From Sycobia sp. Sy_11 (taxonomy: Eukaryota; Arthropoda; Insecta; Hymenoptera; Epichrysomallidae), in contig JACCIC010000004.1 of the NCBI GenBank assembly GCA_018907035.1, positions 1,245,001 to 1,309,000 on the forward strand: DNA of 64,000 bases, written 5' to 3'. A program made the position numbers and the translations under genes. Positions 33,886 to 45,590 of this stretch are shown piece by piece (within the stretch, counting starts at the first letter, position 1; every line of letters starts with the position of its first letter). The notes under the pieces are model-generated. The model ran no database searches and had not been told where the DNA came from. It saw only the letters and a program-made list of their open reading frames with translations.

Positions 33886-35171
33886 TCAGGTATGTGAATA
33901 AGTCTTTCCCGTTTTTTTTCAAATTTTGAGCCTTTATTGTGAAAAAATGGTTACAAATGAATTATTGAAAGTATTGGCCATCGCTAACTACAACTTTTTC
34001 CCATCTTTCTGGCAACATACGAATCCCGTTGCGAAAAAATTGGACCGGTTTGGCCTCTATCCAGTCATCCACCCATTTTTTGGCTTCCTCGTAGGAATGG
34101 AAGTGCTGGTCAGCCAGGCCATGCGTCATCGATCTGAAGAGATGGTAATCAGACGGAGCAACGTCTGGACTATACGGCGGGTGGGGTAGGACTTCCCATT
34201 TGAGCGTTTCTAAGTATGTTTTCACCGGCGGTGCAACATGTGGGCGAGCATTGTCATGTTGCAAAATAACTTTGTCGTGCCTGTCGGAGTATTGTGGCCG
34301 TTTTTCTCGCAGTGCGCGGCTCAAACGCATCAATTGTCGTCGATAGACCTCGCCTGTGATCCTTTCATTCGGTTTCAGAACCTCATAGTAAACCACACCT
34401 AGCTGGTCCCACCATATACAGAGCATGAGCTTGGCGCCACGAATATTTGGCTTGGCCGTCGATGATGACGCATGGCCGGGTAGTCCCCATGATTTTCTTC
34501 GCTTCGGATTATCGTAACGTATCCACTTTTCATCGCCAGTCACGATACGATGCAGAAAACCCTTTCTTTTATGTCGCTGAAGCAGCTGTTCGCAAGTGAA
34601 AAAACGCCGTTCGACGTCTCTCAGCTTCAGTTCGTACGGCACCCAATTTCCTTGCTTTTGGATTATTCCCATGGCTTTCAAACGCTTGGAAATGGTTGTT
34701 CGGTCAACTCCCAATGCTTCAGCAAGTTCTTCTTACGTTTGACAAGAATTTTCATCAAGCAAAGTCGCCAATTCTCGATCTTCAAAGATTTACGGCCGCC
34801 CGGAACGCTCCTTGTCTTCCACGTCGAAATAACCGCTTTTGAAGCGTCGAAACCATCCGCGACCACTTGAATCATCGACACAACCTTCTCCATAAGCCTC
34901 CTGAAGCAATCGATGCGTCTCGGCAGCAGATTTCTTCAAATTGAACCAATAAAGTGAAACTTCCCGCAAATGACGTCGACTCGGCTCAAATTTCGACATT
35001 TTCACGATATAAAAAATTTATGATGCGAAAAAATTTTAACTAATGTGTTAGTATGGAATTGTTGACATATGAATAAGCTTTGATTATGGCATATGTAACC
35101 ATTGAATACTCGCACAGTATTGGTGGCGCCATCTCTTACAAAAAACGGGAAAGACTTATTCACACTCCTAA
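33886..35171 (-). mobile_element. Mos1-like mariner, full length 1286 bp
   Basis: Flanked by TA (33884-33885, 35172-35173). The terminal repeats share TGTGAATAAGTCTTTCCCG. The length equals that of Drosophila Mos1. It is inserted in AT-rich DNA beside a family-A repeat end. Confidence 0.93.
33962..35005 (-). pseudogene. mariner transposase with two in-frame stops
   Basis: A single unbroken frame of 347 codons plus stop (Mos1 has 345 residues), interrupted only by TAA at two points in the N-terminal linker (34787-34789 and about 34736). DNA-binding domain: WFNLKKSAAETHRLL, WFRRFKSGYFDVEDKE. Catalytic domain: WVPYEL, FLHRIVTGDEKWI (first Asp), HDNARPH (second Asp), YSPDVAPSDYHLF (third Asp), LPERWEKVVVSDGQYF at the end. 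All three catalytic Asp are kept. The absence of indels indicates a young or recently inactivated copy, mauritiana-like by motif. Confidence 0.94.
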
Positions 35172-35173
35172 TA

Positions 35174-35491
35174 TAAAGACTGTCAGACCCATAAAAATAT
35201 TTATTAATTTAATGCAAAACAGTCGACATAAGTATAATTTTTGATTTTAACTAAATCTTTATTTATTTAAGTAAAATTTCATTTATATATATTAAATTAT
35301 TGTATTCATCATCTTTATTATGCAATACGGATCAGCTACTTTACTGTTGCACGCATAAGCCATACATTGTAAAAGGTTTAACAACTATACAACTTGAATT
35401 ACCGAGCTGTATCAGATTGTGCATTTCTTAATACATCCAGCTATAGGTGATGTATGCGGTCGAGGTGGTAAAATACGATATCTAGGTCTTA
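35174..35491. other. non-coding stretch
   Basis: Begins with another family-A tip (GACTGTCAGACCCATAAAAATATTTATT, degenerate). Nothing else recognised. Confidence 0.5.
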
Positions 35492-36042
35492 CCAAACGAC
35501 TTCTACGGGGAGTATTGTCTTTAGTCTTTAGAAAGCGATGTTTAGGTATGTCGTGACAACTTCTACGGGGAGTTTCGTATTCGGACGGTAAAAGACTATG
35601 TCCAGGTATGACGGGACGATTTCTACGGGGAATGTCGTGTTTAGTTGATAGTAAACGAAGTTCAGATATATCGGGTCAGCTTCTACGGGAAGTTTCATGT
35701 TCGGGTGATAGAATGCGATTTCCAGATGATTTGGAACGACTTCTACGGGGAATGTCGTGTACAGTTGGTGGGAAACAATGTCCAGGTATGTCAGTACTAC
35801 TTCAATGAAGAGATTCGTATTCTATCATTCGAACACGCACACTCCCAGCAAGAGTCGTCCTGGTATACCTGAACATTGTATTCTACCTCCTCAAAACGAA
35901 ACTCTCTATAGCAGTCGTCACCAGACATTTTCTATAGTCCGAACATGATATTGTCCGTAAAAGTTTTCTCGAGACACTTGGAAATATTTTTCTACCGCTC
36001 GAACTCGAATGTATAATTTTCTCCATCGAAGCCATATTTAAT

Positions 36043-36098
<56 letters not shown>

Positions 36099-36290
36099 TA
36101 TAGTATAAAATATCAACTTTTTGAAGTGGATGCTACATTGAAACAGCTTTTTATACAGAAGCGACGATAGGTAAATTACGTTCAATTATTTATAAATTTT
36201 TATATATAGAGTACTTTTTTACTTAGATATTATTGTTTATGAAATCGATTAAATTATTATCTCGGGCAAAGCCGAGACGGGGGATGCTAG
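35492..36290 (+). mobile_element. second Helitron-like element with 60-bp palindromic array
   Basis: Six direct units at exact 60-bp steps (from 35492), then about three inverted units (35840-36020), an (AT)n run and the same 3' end as at 4251: hairpin 36260-36277, then CTAG followed by T. The two copies share flank-to-end order and the last 100 bp (TATATAGAGTACTTTTT..). Left end not defined. Confidence 0.72.
36050..36091. repeat. (AT)n microsatellite inside the Helitron-like element
   Basis: Alternating AT. Absent at the matching place of the first copy, so it expanded after insertion or between copies. Confidence 0.95.
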
Positions 36291-36359
36291 TATATATAGT
36301 GACGTAGTAATTTTTATTGAAATAAATAAGATATATATATATATTTTAATCACGGACAC

Positions 36360-36605
36360 AATTTATTTATTAATGTTCGATTGAGTGGCGTTATGCGCAG
36401 CGCCTACCTTATGTACTGAACGCAGGCTGTACGTACGTGTATGTATGTGTGCGCCGCTCGGCCGCTTCGCGCAGCCTCGGGGCGAGTTATTCTGTTGAGA
36501 CCGTTAAAACGATCTAGACGTGTAGTTATCATATAATAAAGGCGTGGTATTAGATTAGTTAAGTCTGCTTATGATTTATTACATATATTAAACCCTTGTT
36601 CCATC
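36360..36605 (+). repeat. probable 5' LTR
   Basis: GC-rich middle, AATAAA-like signal at about 36535, and end just before the primer-binding-like GGTTATTGGGCC. No second LTR found in the window, so the start is uncertain. Confidence 0.45.
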
Positions 36606-37063
36606 AGGTTATTGGGCCAAGCACACTCAACTGCGCAATAATAATAATAATTATATAATAATTAGGTAATTTAGAATTCACGTGAACACGTGGTCGGGAA
36701 CTTTGTGAACCAAGCACTCTTTGGAAAGCTTAAATTCACGAGAAGGGTCGTAATGATTTATAAGTAAATTCAGTGCGCGAAAAAGGCCCGTATACCGCTT
36801 ATTAAAAGTGAATTGAAGAGAGTGGTCTTAAGATAACTTAATAGTGAGAATTCTATATATACATACAACAAGAAGTATATATGAAGTAAACCAAAGATGA
36901 GTCAAGAGTCCTCAGCGCAGTTTCTGAGGAAAAGATTCTCCAAGTTGGGAGCATATTGACAGACAACGAAAAGGAAGTCCTTTTAAGTTAATGGCCCCGA
37001 AGGCTTAAGACGCTCAAGTTAGAAATCTCTAAGACAGAAATTTTTCTATTTAGACAGAAATTT

Positions 37064-38062
37064 TTGAGGCAACAGAAAGAAGCTAATCGAGAATTGATTA
37101 AGAGTATGATGGCGTATTTAAATAATGCTATTCATTTGCATGCGCTGAATTTAGTCTCTATAAAAGAAAACGAAAAGAGACCAATGTCGAATATCCAAAG
37201 CGTAGAGGATGTCGTTGACAGGGAGCATAAAAAACGATGCGATGAGATTATAAGGAGCGTTTCCATTGTCCTGGAAAAGGCGGATGAAATTGAGCAAAAG
37301 ATAGAAAAACATTTAGAGGATTAGAATAAGGCTGAAATAAATCCATTTAAAACAAAGTGTACCTATATTCTCTCAGCGAATGGTAGTCCCTGACTGTAAG
37401 CGTCATTATGAAGATAAAATAGATGTAAGTATAATATTGAACGAATTTGAAAAATTATATAAAATGCCTGGTATAGATAAAAATGTAAATTTTGAAATTG
37501 ATTTAATTGATGTTCAACTTACTGATTCGATCAAAAGGGATGTGTTAAACGAAAAAAGAGACGGGGAAAAACGAGACGCAGACGCGATTAGAAATAATGA
37601 GAACAGTTTAGATAAGAAAAACATTGACGAAATAAACAATGAAATGGTATGGTCAGTGATAGAAAAACAATTGAAAGATGATAAAAAATTTAAAGATGAT
37701 AGATTAGAAACTTTGACGGAAAAATTAGACGGTGTGATCAGCAAAGACAACGGTGTTGTAAGAAAATATAAATTGACGGTTGAAATAAGATTTGATATTT
37801 TTAATGATTATTTGTTAACCAAGTTAAAAACGAAATGATCGAATTATGTCTGACTGTAGTCAGTAAAATTTAAAAAGTATTCAGAAAGGAAAATAGATGA
37901 AGATAAACACCGTGTACGTGAGATTATAATTAATCATATAGATATTTATTGTTATCAGAAAATATTAGATGTAAAATCACCGAAAGAAATACTAGAAAAA
38001 CTTGCAGAATATAAGAATCTAGAGTGTCGAGTACTGATTAAGAAAAAATTAAGGGAAATATA
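37064..38062 (+). pseudogene. probable Copia-like gag relic
   Basis: Three open pieces: 37064-37324 (charged, coiled-coil-like, ending EQKIEKHLED), 37380-37838 (NEFEKLYKMPG; many Lys/Asp/Glu) and about 37870-38062 with SPKEILEKLAEYKNLECRVL, which resembles the UBN2-type gag core (WD.L...Y......L...L). The first two have no recognised homologue. The gag call rests on the third piece and the upstream primer-binding site. Confidence 0.5.
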
Positions 38063-38070
38063 ATAATATA

Positions 38071-38990
38071 TGTTTTTAGCATATTAAGAAATTAGAATTT
38101 ATGAATCTTATATATATTTTATAAAAAATTTTTATGAAATAATTTTCTAAATTCAGTACTCAGCCGAGCTTATTTCCACATCATTTTTTATATCCGTGGC
38201 AAATGGAATATCTTGTGGATTTTTAATAGTGTTAATAAAAGTTAAAATAATTATGCTCTTGATATTAAATTATAATAAACGGAGGACAGACAAAATAAGA
38301 GTTTTTAAATATTACATGAGTAATTTAAAAATTGCTACTGAAAATTAATTATAATATATTTTATAAATAAATACTATTATCGTGTGGACTCATAAACAGA
38401 ATTAATTAAAACAAAAGACCTGAGGATTCATATTCTACGAGTCAAAATGCATAAGAAACGAATTTTTTATTTGGGGACATCTCATTTCATCAGGAAAGTA
38501 TAGCTACGAAGCGAATACCAAGGTCTTAAAACAAAGACAAAACAAACGACACATATACACGTATATACAGAAGCTCACGGTAGTGTGCTGTATGCAAGTC
38601 AGCTATACACTTATCATCAGTAAATATTATGTGTACTCGCGCGCGCGCGTGTGTGTGCAGATATACATTACGTATTAGAATAATCTTAGAAAGAATATAT
38701 ATAATAAATGTGATGTATATGCTATATAAAAAATATAATTCTATACTTACACTTTTTAGGAATTAATTTTAAACTCACGCTATAGATATTCTTTGAAACT
38801 TTAATATTTATATGTTTTTTATATTTTATTGAATTATTTGATATAGATATTTTACCTTTAATATGATATTGTAATTATTGTATATTGTTGCATCCAGCAA
38901 CTATATTGGATGTATATATGTATGAATATACATATATCTATATGTATATGTACGAGTATAAGTGTTTACACAAGTGATCATCCCCTTGCA
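38071..38990. other. AT-rich non-coding stretch
   Basis: Contains a (GC)n(GT)n run at 38639-38658. No gene seen. Confidence 0.6.
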
Positions 38991-39425
38991 GTTTTCAAGC
39001 CCGGGAATATACGTGGATTTCGAGCGAGGAGGATAGTGAAATAGAAATAGAGAGGAAGAAAGAAGAAAAGGGGCGAGCGTTCGGCAACGTCGCGATGGCA
39101 CTGTCCATCATAAAAAAAGGTATATATATGTATACGTATATATACCAGAAGAGACGAGAATTTCTTAAAATTTTCCTATCCCTAGGAACTGGAGAATGTC
39201 GACATTGTCGAATGCCGAACTGCGCACGCCTCCCCCCGCAAAAAAACCAGATGCGGCCCAAACGAGGCTGCCTGGCTGCGGACCCGCCGTAATGTAGCGC
39301 GGACCGAAGTGCCTCTCCCCCCCCTTCCCGCCGATTGTACTTTCCCCCGCGGAAAACTCAAGACGAAGCGGAGGGCGCCCTAATGCGATTCTTACGACCC
39401 CCTCCCCCTTTGTATACACTAACGA
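38990..39425. other. GC-rich island without recognised gene
   Basis: Much richer in G+C and CpG than its flanks, with frames on both strands (for example minus 39165-39419, 84 codons) that show no domain or conserved motif. It could be a promoter or 5' UTR of an unseen gene, or a TE fragment. Confidence 0.4.
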
Positions 39426-39579
39426 ATTTTGGGACGAAATATCACCGAGAACGACACTATGAAGAAAACTAAGAATTTTTAAAAGGAATTTATATAATGA
39501 AATAATATTTGAAAATATAATTCCTGCTTCGAGGTCTTATGTTCGAATTTTAACTAATTATAATTATTATCGCGAGAGC

Positions 39580-39909
39580 TTATTATATTTTGCAAATCAT
39601 GATTAGTATTATAATTTTAATTATTATTATTGTTATTGTTATTATTAATGATGTAAACTTATTTATTATCATGAATGGTTATCTTATTTTGATAGTTTTA
39701 ATTATTATTATTGATATTATTAAGGTTGTAAGGTTAATTATTATTATCAGTGTTTACCTTATTTTGTGAATCATGATTATTATTATTATTTTAATTATTA
39801 TTGTTATTATGTTAATTATTATCATTCGTCTTTATCTTACTTGTAAATTATTATTTTGAGTATTATTATCAGGATCGTTATTATTAAGATTTTTACTATT
39901 ATTATTAGT
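39580..39909. repeat. (ATT)n-rich low-complexity DNA
   Basis: Imperfect ATT/TTA repeats. The R1-clade element inserted in this type of sequence; similar DNA continues at 45300-45480. Confidence 0.85.
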
Positions 39910-40194
39910 TTTTTTTTTTTTTTTTCGGAGTCTGTGAATGCTGTTTATGCATCTCCGATGGTCGTTCAGCAAGAATGGTCCTGAAAAACGACCACCGGAG
40001 TATGTGCGACTCGACAGAAAACCCATGTCACTACGCACTAAACACATATCTCCGTGTTGCACCGACACCAGCCCGGAACTGTTATACACATTACTTCAGC
40101 CTGGGCGGCAGTCCTTGCGTGGTCATTTCACGTTCATATCTTTCATTTCAGATTCTCATACATACTCGATATTACATTCACTCTTCATAGACTT

Positions 40195-43192
40195 TCAATC
40201 GTCCAAACATCCATCTGCTCTTTTGTTCTGAAGCACATTCATAACGTATTTTGCGATCAACCGCCAGCTGTCCGCGTCCGTCATCATAATTTTCGTCACG
40301 TTTTCTGGCGTGATCACTCCTGTTCTCGTCTGTAACTCTAGTCGTGGCTCAGTCCAATGTTCGCACACAAAAAATGTGTGCTCCGCATCGTCCCAAGCCC
40401 ATCCGCAGTACTTGCATTCTGAAGAGGCGACCCTCTTCATCTTGCAGAGGTACTTACGGAAGTATCCGTGTCCGGACAGAAATTGGGTAAGGTAGAAGTT
40501 CACCTCTCCGTATTTCCTCTCTTTCCACGGACCGATTTCGGGTATTAGTCTTTTCGTCCACCGTCCTCTTTCGTCCGTCGTCCACCGTCTCTGCCATGTC
40601 TCGATGGTCTTCGTCCGTTCTTCAGTCACAGCGTCTTCCCTTCCAACGTTCGAGCTCCGCTCGTAAATTCGCTTCCGTTCGGCCGCGAGCAGATCGATGG
40701 GAATGACCCCAGCAATCACGAAAACGGCGCTCTCAGACACGGTACGATACGCGCACGCGATTCTTAACGCGCCCACCCTTTGTACGCTTTTCATGGCGTT
40801 CGCGCGTTTCCTGATATTCATCGCGTCAGCCCAAACCTCCGCTCCGTAAAGCAAAATCGAGTGGGTAACGCTGATCAGCAGTCTCCGAACGTTCTGTTTC
40901 GGTCCGTTGGTATTGGCCATCAGTCTACTTAGAGCCTTGGTCTTTTCTGCTGCCTTTGTCGCCACGTTTCGTAGGTGGGGCCAGAAGCTCAGCTTCGTAT
41001 CCAACGTAACGCCAAGGTACTTGACTTCACTCCTGGTTTCCAGTCTTTCCGTCCCTAACGTCATCGGAAACACCGTCTGTATACGTCTGCGAGTCAGCAG
41101 CAACAACTCAGTCTTTTGCAGCGCGAGCTGCAGTCCGTGATCTGTCATCCATTCGTTCACGCGTCTCATGACCTGATTCAGCTTTAACTGAATCAAGTGA
41201 TAGTCGCGTGCGACTATCACGGCTGCCACATCGTCGGCATAGGCAATCAGACGCGCGTCGGAGGGCATGTCTAGTCTCAGCAAACCGTCGTATTGTACGT
41301 TCCAGAAGTCGGGGCCTAAAATGGAACCCTGCGCCACCCCCGCTGTCACGCGTTTCCATTTCTTTCCGTCCAAAGTATCATACGTCAGTCCTCGGTCTCA
41401 TAAGTAGTCCCGTATGATACGAAGGAGGTAGGAGTCAACCTTGAAAGTCAACTCCAACGCCCCCAGTATCGCTGTCCATTTTGCAGAGTTAAAGGCATTA
41501 CGAACGTCCAGGGTCACCAACAGAACCAGTGGTCTGGTTGCATGACAGCCCCTGTTCGCCGCGTGAAAGATGTTCGTCACGTCACCTATAGCTCCGATTG
41601 TCGACCGTCCTTTTCTAAATCCATGTTGTTGTTCGGATAGGTCTCCAGCGTTTTGAATTGCCTGTGACAGTCTTGGTCTCAGCAGTAGCTCCAACAGCTT
41701 CCCTGCCGTATTTAGTAGGCAGAGAGGCCTGTATGAAGAAGGCAAATCGGGGTTCCCCTTAGACTTACGAATGAGAACCAATCGAGCCTCCTTCCAGAGC
41801 CTGCTAAAAACTCCCTCCACCAGACACCCGTTGTACAAACCCAAAAGGATGTCCGGGCGGCGCGAAGCGACCACCCGTAACACCTCACTAGGTATGCCAT
41901 CGGGACCTGGGGCCTTGTTAGGCTTCAACGCATTCGAAGCTCTGCAGAGCTCTTCCTGCGTGAAGAGAGGGATCTCTATATCTGTCATTTCGTTTGTCGC
42001 GTCCGTTCTGTTGGGATGGGTTGGGAAAAGTCTCTCAACTATCCGCTCCATCACTTTCGCGTCTCGTAGTTCCGGCGGACCCCGACCTCCCAGGGCGCAT
42101 GTTACAATTTTATAACCGTTGCCCCAGGGATCTGAGTCTACCTCGTTGATTAGTTTTGTCCAACACCGTTTCTTACTGTCATTGATCGCGTATCTCAGTC
42201 GCTGTCTGGCGCGACTATACTCCGTAGAGTATAGTCCCACTACGCCTCGACTTCGGGCTCGTTGAGCTTTCCGTCTCAGCTTCAAACAATTGCTTCTGAG
42301 ATCCGCGATCTCGGCTGTCCACCAGTATGTTTGTCGTCTGTTTAGTACTTTCCGTTTCTTGGGCATGGTGGCATCGCATAGGTGCTGGAAAAAGCCAGTC
42401 GTTGCCGCCGCTAACGCCTCCACCCTGTCCCGGTTCGTCAACTCTTGAGGCACCTCTCGTAAGGGAGGTTCTGCATTTTGCAGATACCTTTCGAGTTCGT
42501 CTATGTCTAGGCGTTTCGGGTTCCACCCCGTAGATGTTGTGCCCCGTCTCCTCGTCTGTCTCGTCGCGTCTGTCAGTTTGAAGGCAATGTACTGGTGATC
42601 ACTGGCCGTATAGTCCTGGATCACCCGCCACGCCCTTATCCTGGTTCGAATTCTGTCCGAGGTCAGAGTCACGTCTGGTATGGAGTTACCATACCCTGGT
42701 CGTCTGTACGTCGGTATCGTTCCTTCGTTAACTACTGCCAGGTCCAGCCTTGCGGCCATCTCCAGCAGCAGTCTTCCCCGTCTGTTGGTCAAGGGCATTC
42801 CCCACTCGATCGCCCGCGCGTTAAAGTCGCCCGCCACGATCACGTTACCAGGGATTTCCCGCAACGCGTCCTCGATTTTTCCAAGTTTAGCCGCGTACTC
42901 GGAGGCACTGCTGTTTGGGCTCAGGTAAACACTGACATAGGTTATGTCAGCGACCGTTACCCAGACACAGTCCTCCTCAGTCCCGCTGCGTATGATATTC
43001 GACGCAACCTTTCCACGTAACCTAACTGCGGACTTGCCCGAGCCGCTTGTGAGCGAATGTCGGTAATCGTCTGTCTTTGTATTGCTCACTGATAATCAGC
43101 ACGTCGATGTTCAGTTCCGCCGCAATCTGCGGGAGCAGTGCGTCTGCCACGCTACTCCCGTTCATATTGCATTGGAGTATCGTCGTCGTCAT
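40195..43192 (-). pseudogene. R1-clade ORF2 (endonuclease-RT), one frameshift and one stop
   Basis: Starts at 43192 (MTTTILQCNMNGSS). The endonuclease covers about residues 1-220, with LIISEQYKD, VIVAGDFNARAIEWG and ASDHQYIAF. RT follows, with APGPDGIPSEVL, YRPLCLLNTAGK, QHGFRKGRSTIG, LVTLDVRNAFNSAKW, GVAQGSILGP and the catalytic AYADDVAA. A C-terminal zinc finger CKYCGWAWDDAEHTFFVCEHW (split CCHC) closes it. A frameshift lies between 43030 and 43060, and an in-frame TGA at 41398-41400 sits at a CGA-type codon in YL.DRGL. The rest is open and all catalytic residues are visible. Confidence 0.92.
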
Positions 43193-44745
43193 TGTGTGAC
43201 TGTCTTTGTCTTCTGTTCTGTTAGTGCTATCCTGAACGCGGCACACGAGGACGAGCCGGGTAAGTGTCCCCTGTCTCGGATATTATCCTCAGTGCACAGG
43301 AAACACTCCCCACGACTCTTGCAGTCCTTGTGGGAATGACCCTCGAGGCCGCATCGCCAGCAGCAGCTTCGTCTGTCCAGTCCTTTACAGTCTTTCCGTA
43401 CATGACCGAACCCGAGGCATCTATAGCATCGCGAGACGCGTATCCTTGCTCTTATTCTTGATACAATCCACCCGATTTTAATACGCCCTTTCCTTAAGAG
43501 GTCGGTAGCCTCTTTTACGTCAAAATCGCAGACCGCCATTCTCTGTCCTCGACTGTTAACGTCGAAAACATGGGGCCGACGGTCTGCAGTCCGTCCCGTT
43601 TCCCGATTTAACGCGTTCGCGATGTCCTCGTTGGTCGTGACACAGTCCAAGTCTAGGAATTCCAGTGTCACCCTGGAGGTCAAATCTTTTACGCGTCCAG
43701 TCTCTCCTACAGCGTCTTGAAGAACCTGTCGGAAGTCCGTCTCGTTGTTCTGTCTGGAGAGTTGTAAAAGTACCGCACCGTCTTTTGTCTTTCTTATTGT
43801 TCTGACTTGAGTATTACACTTGTCAGGGTCCACCTTTTGCCGTATTGTACGTACCACGTCGACGTACGTCTGTCCCTCAGCCGGCTTGATCATGATCGCT
43901 CCTCCCCTGCCTTTGAGGTTAGGGCGATCAGACCCGCGACCTTGGAGTCTCGCTTTTGGCTGCTCTTTTGTTGGTTTGTTGTCCGTCTCGGTCGTTTTCG
44001 GTTTTTTATGTTTTGAGACCACCTTCGCCCATGTTTCGGTCTCGGTCGCCCGCTGTTGTGCGGCCGCCTGCTCCGGAGTAGGGGTCTGACGGTCTCTTTT
44101 CCGTTTCTGAGGAGTTGCCTCCTCACATTCACTCCGTCCTTTATCTTTCTGTTTTTGTCGGAGCAGTCTCATTCGCTTCAGTTCATACTGTCCGATTTCC
44201 ACTGCTTCATTGATCTCACTCAAACCGTTTTTTATTATTTGACTTACATTTTTTTGTATGCAAGTCCTTTCCATCATTTTACTTAGGACTCTGTTTATTG
44301 TGTAAAATTGCTCCTGCAATTTACACTCAGCAGCTTCCCAAGTTGCCGGCGATTTATAAACATTAGCACTTTCATTCATACTGCTACCTGTAGCATTTTC
44401 TGTCACACCAGCCAGGTTGCCTACTGGTGTGATAGGAGAGCCGGGAAGCTCCATTGACTCTACTGAGTCGCTTGCAGGCGGCACTCGAGAGCCTGCTATA
44501 ATTTTTTTATTACCTTTCATGATTGTATTGTTAATTTGTGTTAAATGTTTTATATTTATGATGGTCAGGAGGATCACTTGTTGGAGATGACGGTTCAGCG
44601 TCCTGAATCTCCCCAATACTGAAGCCCTCCTACATTCCGGTGGCCTCGGCTGTTCCTTCCCCACGACTCGCAGCAGGGTCCCATCCGTACGCCATACGGC
44701 ACTACTACGAGAGGCGAGCTTTGACATCTGACGACGTCTTACCAC
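43189..44745 (-). CDS. R1-clade ORF1 (gag-like, three CCHC knuckles)
   Basis: Nucleic-acid-binding protein that coats the element RNA. The intact frame is up to 518 codons. A start at the ATG near 44520 (MKGNKKIIAG) is an alternative, since the 5' part overlaps what looks like UTR. It has a Lys/Arg/Glu-rich middle, then three zinc knuckles near the C-terminus: CYRCLGFGHVRKDC, CWRCGLEGHSHKDC and CFLCTEDNIRDRGH...C. The stop codon overlaps the ORF2 start as ATGA (43189-43192), which suggests stop-restart translation coupling. No lesion is seen. Confidence 0.9.
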   Translation of the reverse strand: MVRRRQMSKLASRSSAVWRTDGTLLRVVGKEQPRPPECRRASVLGRFRTLNRHLQQVILLTIINIKHLTQINNTIMKGNKKIIAGSRVPPASDSVESMELPGSPITPVGNLAGVTENATGSSMNESANVYKSPATWEAAECKLQEQFYTINRVLSKMMERTCIQKNVSQIIKNGLSEINEAVEIGQYELKRMRLLRQKQKDKGRSECEEATPQKRKRDRQTPTPEQAAAQQRATETETWAKVVSKHKKPKTTETDNKPTKEQPKARLQGRGSDRPNLKGRGGAIMIKPAEGQTYVDVVRTIRQKVDPDKCNTQVRTIRKTKDGAVLLQLSRQNNETDFRQVLQDAVGETGRVKDLTSRVTLEFLDLDCVTTNEDIANALNRETGRTADRRPHVFDVNSRGQRMAVCDFDVKEATDLLRKGRIKIGWIVSRIRARIRVSRCYRCLGFGHVRKDCKGLDRRSCCWRCGLEGHSHKDCKSRGECFLCTEDNIRDRGHLPGSSSCAAFRIALTEQKTKTVTQ

Positions 44746-45299
44746 TGTGTGGGGCAGCCTCCCATGTTGGCTAGACTAGGTTCGGGGCCCCTACTTGTGG
44801 CGGCCCATGAGTGCCATCTGGTTTTACAACTGTACCCTCCAGAAGGGGAACGCACATAAGCATGAACTGATTCCCTCACAGCTAATCCCACCAATCAACA
44901 AGTAATCACTGCATCCGCAAGAGCTTACCGTCGCTCAAACTGGTCACATTCATACGTGAGAGATGCCCGTTTATAGGGCCTCTCATTCATTCATAACCCG
45001 CCTGGAAGTTACCCGTTTATAGGGTCTCCATCTCCACCATTCGTGGGAAACTCGTTTATAGAGTTCCCGATATACTCCCCAGTCCGGGTACGGTTATCTT
45101 ACAGATATGTAGGTGTGTGAATGATGAGTGGGTGTGTAGACGGGCGAATACCACTATTTTCGCTCGAAGTTCTTGTCCACGGCCACTTATTCGTCACTCT
45201 TAGAAGTGCTTATTTCGTGACTGACCGCGAGTGGTCGTTCCCCTATCCGCAACCCCGGGGACGCGTGTGGTAGCTGAACTCAAGGCCCCACAAATTATT

Positions 45300-45590
45300 A
45301 GTAGTATCATTATTATTACAATTATTATTTTTAGTATTAATCTTCATATTTTTGACGCATATTCACCATCATAAAACGTAATAGTTCATAAGAGTATGTG
45401 ATTATATAATAGTGTTATAGTTAATCAATTATTATTATTTTAATAATTATATTTTCTATTAAATATTAAATAAAGTTAGTTCATAATTCACGACGACGCC
45501 TAGATTTGTTCCATGTAGTTTATATAATAAAAAAACTTTCTATAATAAAAAAAGTCCCTTCATCTCTCCCACTACCATGTATTTTCCCAG
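45300..45590. other. ATT-rich flank
   Basis: Low-complexity ATT/AAT DNA resuming after the R1-clade insertion. Nothing else seen. Confidence 0.6.

Larger units (their letters stand above)
36300..38070 (+). mobile_element. Copia-like LTR retrotransposon, 5' part
   Basis: A probable 5' LTR ends near 36605 and is followed by GGTTATTGGGCC, the type of primer-binding site Copia elements use for an internal tRNA-iMet site. Downstream lies a lysine-rich coding relic. No pol follows, so it is truncated near 38070. Not obviously the partner of the Copia half at 30140-32220, which is in the opposite orientation. Confidence 0.6.
39910..45293 (-). mobile_element. R1-clade non-LTR retrotransposon, nearly full length
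   Basis: Minus-strand element of about 5.4 kb with a 5' UTR (44746-45293), ORF1, ORF2, a 3' UTR and a 16-nt poly(A) (poly-T at 39910-39925). ATTATTAGT flanks both sides (39901-39909 and 45294-45302) and fits a target-site duplication, with the caution that the target is ATT-rich. It is markedly GC-rich compared with its host DNA. ORFs carry few lesions, so insertion is recent relative to the other elements here. Confidence 0.93.

Noticed and set aside
30140..38070. One Copia element spanning both Copia regions
   Set aside because: The pol half reads on the minus strand and the gag/LTR part on the plus strand, with other elements between them.
39165..39419. 84-codon minus frame in the GC-rich island
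   Set aside because: Overlapping frames exist on both strands because of GC content. There is no domain, no splice context and no family resemblance.
40907..44286. Many 60-140 codon plus-strand frames
   Set aside because: They are antisense shadows of the R1-clade ORF1 and ORF2.
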